This document shows positions 4,764 to 6,300 of a stretch of 6,300 nucleotides of DNA, one piece after another (positions within the stretch are counted from its first letter, which is position 1; every line of letters begins with the position of its first letter). Source of the stretch: an uncultured Oscillospiraceae bacterium. Its GTDB lineage: Bacteria; Bacillota; Clostridia; Oscillospirales; Acutalibacteraceae. A model generated the notes under the pieces. The model had not been told where the DNA came from, made no database searches, and was given only the letters and a program-made list of their open reading frames with translations. Where the stretch lies: the NCBI GenBank assembly GCA_900550095.1, contig URRG01000147.1, positions 1 through 6,300 of the forward strand, written 5' to 3'. The position numbers were made by a program, and so were the translations under genes.

Positions 4764-5501
4764 TCACCCCGCTTTTTGATGCAAAAACTTTTCGACAAAA
4801 TATTCCTGTCCTTTTCCGGTCAGCTTGGGTGTCCTCGTTATCCGGTTGCAGCCGTTCCCGTCGATATGTACGGATTCTTTGATTTCAAACAGCCCCATTT
4901 CCATACTTCGCTGTGTAGGCAAATTCCAATCCGTGCCTTTCCGCTTTATCAGGTATCCGTTTTCCCGCATCCAGACAAAGAGACGTTTTGCGCCCATCAG
5001 AACGCCGTTTTGCCGGAGTATCTTTGCGAAGTCTCCGATCAGGATGGATGTATCGGCTGTGGTAATGGCTCTTCCCAATAAAGCATGAGGCCTCATTTCT
5101 TCAATTTGCGTTGCCTGCGCTTCGATGGTTTTCTGAGCCTCCAGCACCGCCAGAGCCAAGAGCTCTTTTCCCTGCGGAATCTGATAGCCTCCCGTTTTTC
5201 GGATGGAGGGGATAACCTCATCAAAAATCCAGCTTTCAAACCGTTCCGCACCCGGGAGCTCGCTCTTGGCCGCCAGCCGGTAGATGTCACCCTCGGGGAT
5301 GAACTTCACAGCTTGCTCACCGCCGTTGGTAGGGAGTCGGCAAATCACCGACCCCTTGCAATGAGCGGTGATTGCGTCAGCGGGACGCTTATACCCCAGT
5401 GCCGATGCAACATCCTTACCGCAGAACAGTACTTTGCCGTTTTCCTCAATGGTTCTGATTTCTCCGAATTCAGGGTTCTGAAAAATTTGCAGTTCGTTCA
5501 T
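4764..5501 (-). CDS. ant: Phage antirepressor, BRO-N plus KilAC (ANT) domains
   Basis: This 245-aa protein carries an N-terminal BRO family domain (about 1-105): the GKVLFCGKDVASALGYKRP block at 22-40, then KFIPEGDIYRLAAKSELPGAERFESWIFDEVIPSIR. A short helical linker rich in Glu and Gln (about 112-136) follows, then a C-terminal phage antirepressor KilAC domain (about 137-242) with SILIGDFAKILRQNG, FVWMRENGYLIKR and the end motif TPKLTGKGQEYFVEKFL. Such proteins counter the lysogenic repressor or otherwise regulate early genes, often by direct binding. It is full-length for this domain pair. ATG 5501 has AAGGA 7 nt upstream. It lies second in the early operon, after the 63-aa gene and immediately before the Cro-like gene. 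Confidence 0.93.
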   Translation of the reverse strand: MNELQIFQNPEFGEIRTIEENGKVLFCGKDVASALGYKRPADAITAHCKGSVICRLPTNGGEQAVKFIPEGDIYRLAAKSELPGAERFESWIFDEVIPSIRKTGGYQIPQGKELLALAVLEAQKTIEAQATQIEEMRPHALLGRAITTADTSILIGDFAKILRQNGVLMGAKRLFVWMRENGYLIKRKGTDWNLPTQRSMEMGLFEIKESVHIDGNGCNRITRTPKLTGKGQEYFVEKFLHQKAG

Positions 5502-5521
5502 GCTATCATCCTTTCTTTGAG

Positions 5522-5713
5522 TTATCCCGCTTCTTTCTGAGCCGGTTCCCGGTTGAGAGACTTCAGAATCCTGACTGCCTGTATTGCTCCCGAGATATAA
5601 GCGAGCTCCTGTTTATCAAGCTCCTTGAGCTCATCTGCCAGTTTCTGCATATCTTCCACCTTTTCAGGATCCACGCCGTAGGCGATACAGGGTCCTTTCT
5701 TTTTTCTCGCCAT
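5522..5713 (-). CDS. First gene of the leftward early operon, 63-aa helical protein of unknown function
   Basis: The protein MARKKKGPCIAYGVDPEKVE continues DMQKLADELKELDKQELAYI and SGAIQAVRILKSLN, ending EPAQKEAG. The central part has helical heptad-like spacing (LADELKELDKQELAYISGAIQAV). AYISGAIQAV resembles a motif I associate with short clostridial phage proteins, some labelled as regulators, but I cannot name the family. The N-terminal KKK may contact nucleic acid. ATG 5713 has an AAGGGG site 7 nt upstream. It is the first gene after the early promoter, a position often held by small regulators. A 20-nt gap separates it from the antirepressor ATG. Confidence 0.8.
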   Translation of the reverse strand: MARKKKGPCIAYGVDPEKVEDMQKLADELKELDKQELAYISGAIQAVRILKSLNREPAQKEAG

Positions 5714-5767
5714 GTTTTCACCCCTTTCATTCCCTTTTCCAGTTCTTTAGGATATAATTTCAATCCA

Positions 5768-5787
5768 CCCACTCCGTGTGGAGTGGG
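5768..5787 (-). promoter_or_regulatory. Perfect hairpin in the early-operon leader
   Basis: CCCACTCC (5768-5775) and GGAGTGGG (5780-5787) form an 8-bp perfect, GC-rich stem with a 4-nt loop. It lies about 20-40 nt downstream of the expected early transcript start and about 55 nt before the first gene. On the - strand an AGGAGG lies directly before it (5795-5790 region). It has no T-run, so it is not a terminator. It may affect mRNA stability or translation, or it may be a DNA operator. Confidence 0.6.
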
Positions 5788-5799
5788 ACCTCCTGTCTA

Positions 5800-5866
5800 T
5801 TGATTACATGATTATTATATATCATTCAATCATAATTGTCAATCTATATTTATTGATTTTTTCAAT
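5800..5866. promoter_or_regulatory. Candidate operator region of the lysogeny switch
   Basis: TCAATC occurs at 5826-5831 and 5839-5844, and its complement-type form ATTGAT occurs at 5852-5857, so the three begin 13 bp apart. A 15-bp palindrome ATTGATTTTTTCAAT (5852-5866) lies between the divergent -35 boxes. An imperfect dyad pairs TTGATTACATGAT (5800-5812) with ATCATTCAATCAT (5821-5833), matching at 10 of 13 positions around the early -10. These are the best sites for the repressor and Cro-like protein; binding is inferred. Confidence 0.55.
5814..5842 (-). promoter_or_regulatory. Leftward early promoter (consensus)
   Basis: On the - strand TTGACA (5842-5837) and TATAAT (5819-5814) are both perfect and separated by 17 nt. 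Transcription should start near 5807 and run into the 63-aa, antirepressor and Cro-like genes. Both hexamers sit within the repeated TCAATC/ATGAT motifs, so repressor binding would block it directly. Confidence 0.88.
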
Positions 5867-5874
5867 ATTTTATC

Positions 5875-5903
5875 TTGATTTTTTTAATGTTTTAGGGTAT
5901 ACT
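5875..5903 (+). promoter_or_regulatory. Repressor promoter
   Basis: TTGATT (5875-5880) and TATACT (5898-5903) are separated by 17 nt, a slightly weaker match than the early promoter. Start of transcription is expected near 5910, leaving a leader of about 20 nt before the repressor SD and start. The two divergent promoters are separated by 32 bp that carries the ATTGATTTTTTCAAT palindrome, so one bound protein could act on both. Confidence 0.75.
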
Positions 5904-5931
5904 TTAAATAACGAAAGGAGGAATGAGACAG

Positions 5932-6297
5932 TTGAGTATTGGTCAGAGAATCAAAGAAATTAGAAAGCACGAAAACATTACACAGCAGGCATTAGCCGAT
6001 CAATTAGGACTGAAACAAAATACAATCGCTACCTATGAAATGGGAAAAATAACTCCCAGTGACCGCACAATAGCGGATATCTGCCGGGAATTCAATGTTT
6101 CAGAAAACTGGCTGCGAACCGGAGAAGGGGAGATGTTCCTTGATCTGGGAGAAGACGAAGAATTGGTGCAGGTGTTGGCGGCCATCCAGGTTTCTGATGA
6201 TGATATGGTAAAAGACTTGCTCATATCCTACTGGCATCTGGACGAAAAAGAAAAAGCCGCCATCAGAAAACTGATAGACGGCTTTACAAAAAAATAA
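5932..6297 (+). CDS. Short phage lysogeny repressor, XRE-type HTH, no peptidase domain
   Basis: This 121-aa protein starts MSIGQRIKEIRKHENITQQA. The HTH runs over residues 5-58, with turn and recognition helices at about 18-39 (QQALADQLGLKQNTIATYEM). The family signature SENWLRTGEGEMF follows at 57-69, and a C-terminal helical segment (DEKEKAAIRKLIDGF) may serve in dimerisation. There is no S24 LexA-type autoproteolysis domain, so SOS-induced self-cleavage like lambda CI is not expected. The AAAGGAGG site ends 10 nt before TTG 5932. An ATG at 5923 lies only 1 nt after that site and would add MRQ, so TTG is preferred on spacing. The gene is complete, diverges from the early genes, and lies beside the candidate operators. 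Confidence 0.9.
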   Translation: MSIGQRIKEIRKHENITQQALADQLGLKQNTIATYEMGKITPSDRTIADICREFNVSENWLRTGEGEMFLDLGEDEELVQVLAAIQVSDDDMVKDLLISYWHLDEKEKAAIRKLIDGFTKK

Positions 6298-6300
6298 GGC

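Noticed and set aside
4572..5081. + strand frame of 169 codons opposite the antirepressor and Cro-like genes
   Set aside because: The opposite strand carries the BRO-N/KilAC protein over the full length of the domains, so this is a shadow.
5563..5772. 69-codon - strand frame overlapping the first early gene
   Set aside because: Its second half is in the wrong frame of the 63-aa gene and looks like random sequence. Only its first codons, after the leader hairpin, are of interest, and those are covered as a separate observation.
1..6300. tRNA, rRNA, CRISPR array, insertion sequence or attachment site
   Set aside because: I saw no cloverleaf, no regularly spaced repeats with spacers, no transposase gene and no flanking inverted repeats. 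The 9-bp repeats are tandem and coding, not CRISPR.

Overview
The window looks like the early and replication region of a temperate phage, prophage or related integrative element from a Gram-positive host, most likely a member of the Clostridia. The evidence is the set of near-perfect AGGAGG-type ribosome binding sites, the consensus sigma-A-type promoters in AT-rich control regions, and the gene set: a short XRE repressor, a BRO-N/KilAC antirepressor, a small Cro-like protein, an AAA ATPase, DUF669, a CHC2 zinc finger and DUF927. No host gene, tRNA, integrase or attachment site is visible, so a free phage cannot be told from a prophage.

Right end (about 5520-6300), the switch. A short HTH repressor (5932-6297, + strand) has its own promoter. 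It diverges from a consensus early promoter (5842-5814, - strand) that drives leftward transcription. The 32 bp between the two -35 boxes and the promoters themselves carry repeated TCAATC/ATTGAT motifs that are good operator candidates. The early leader carries a perfect 8-bp hairpin.

Middle (about 4200-5720). The leftward early genes are a 63-aa protein, a 245-aa antirepressor and a small Cro-like HTH protein. Facing them is a lone + strand gene for a 46-aa Ala/Ser/Lys-rich basic protein. It has its own consensus promoter, a strong RBS and an intrinsic terminator, which is the layout of a moron. Its promoter matches the early promoter at 22 of 29 positions.

Left (1-4180), one compact - strand operon of eleven genes, many joined by 1-17 nt overlaps. 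In order of transcription: an HTH protein; a 53-aa one-helix membrane protein; small proteins of 84, 84, 69 (CxxC...CxxC), 76 (Cys-rich) and 69 aa; an AAA/Sak4-like ATPase; a DUF669 protein with an SSB-like acidic tail; a CHC2 zinc-finger primase-like protein; and a DUF927 protein cut by the window edge inside its Walker A loop. The last four form a recognisable phage replication/recombination module. Six of the small genes have no function I can recognise.

The most unusual points are the moron-like + strand cassette with its early-promoter-like promoter, and the two sets of 9-bp tandem repeats at the junction of the CHC2 and DUF927 genes, one of which contains the DUF927 start codons.
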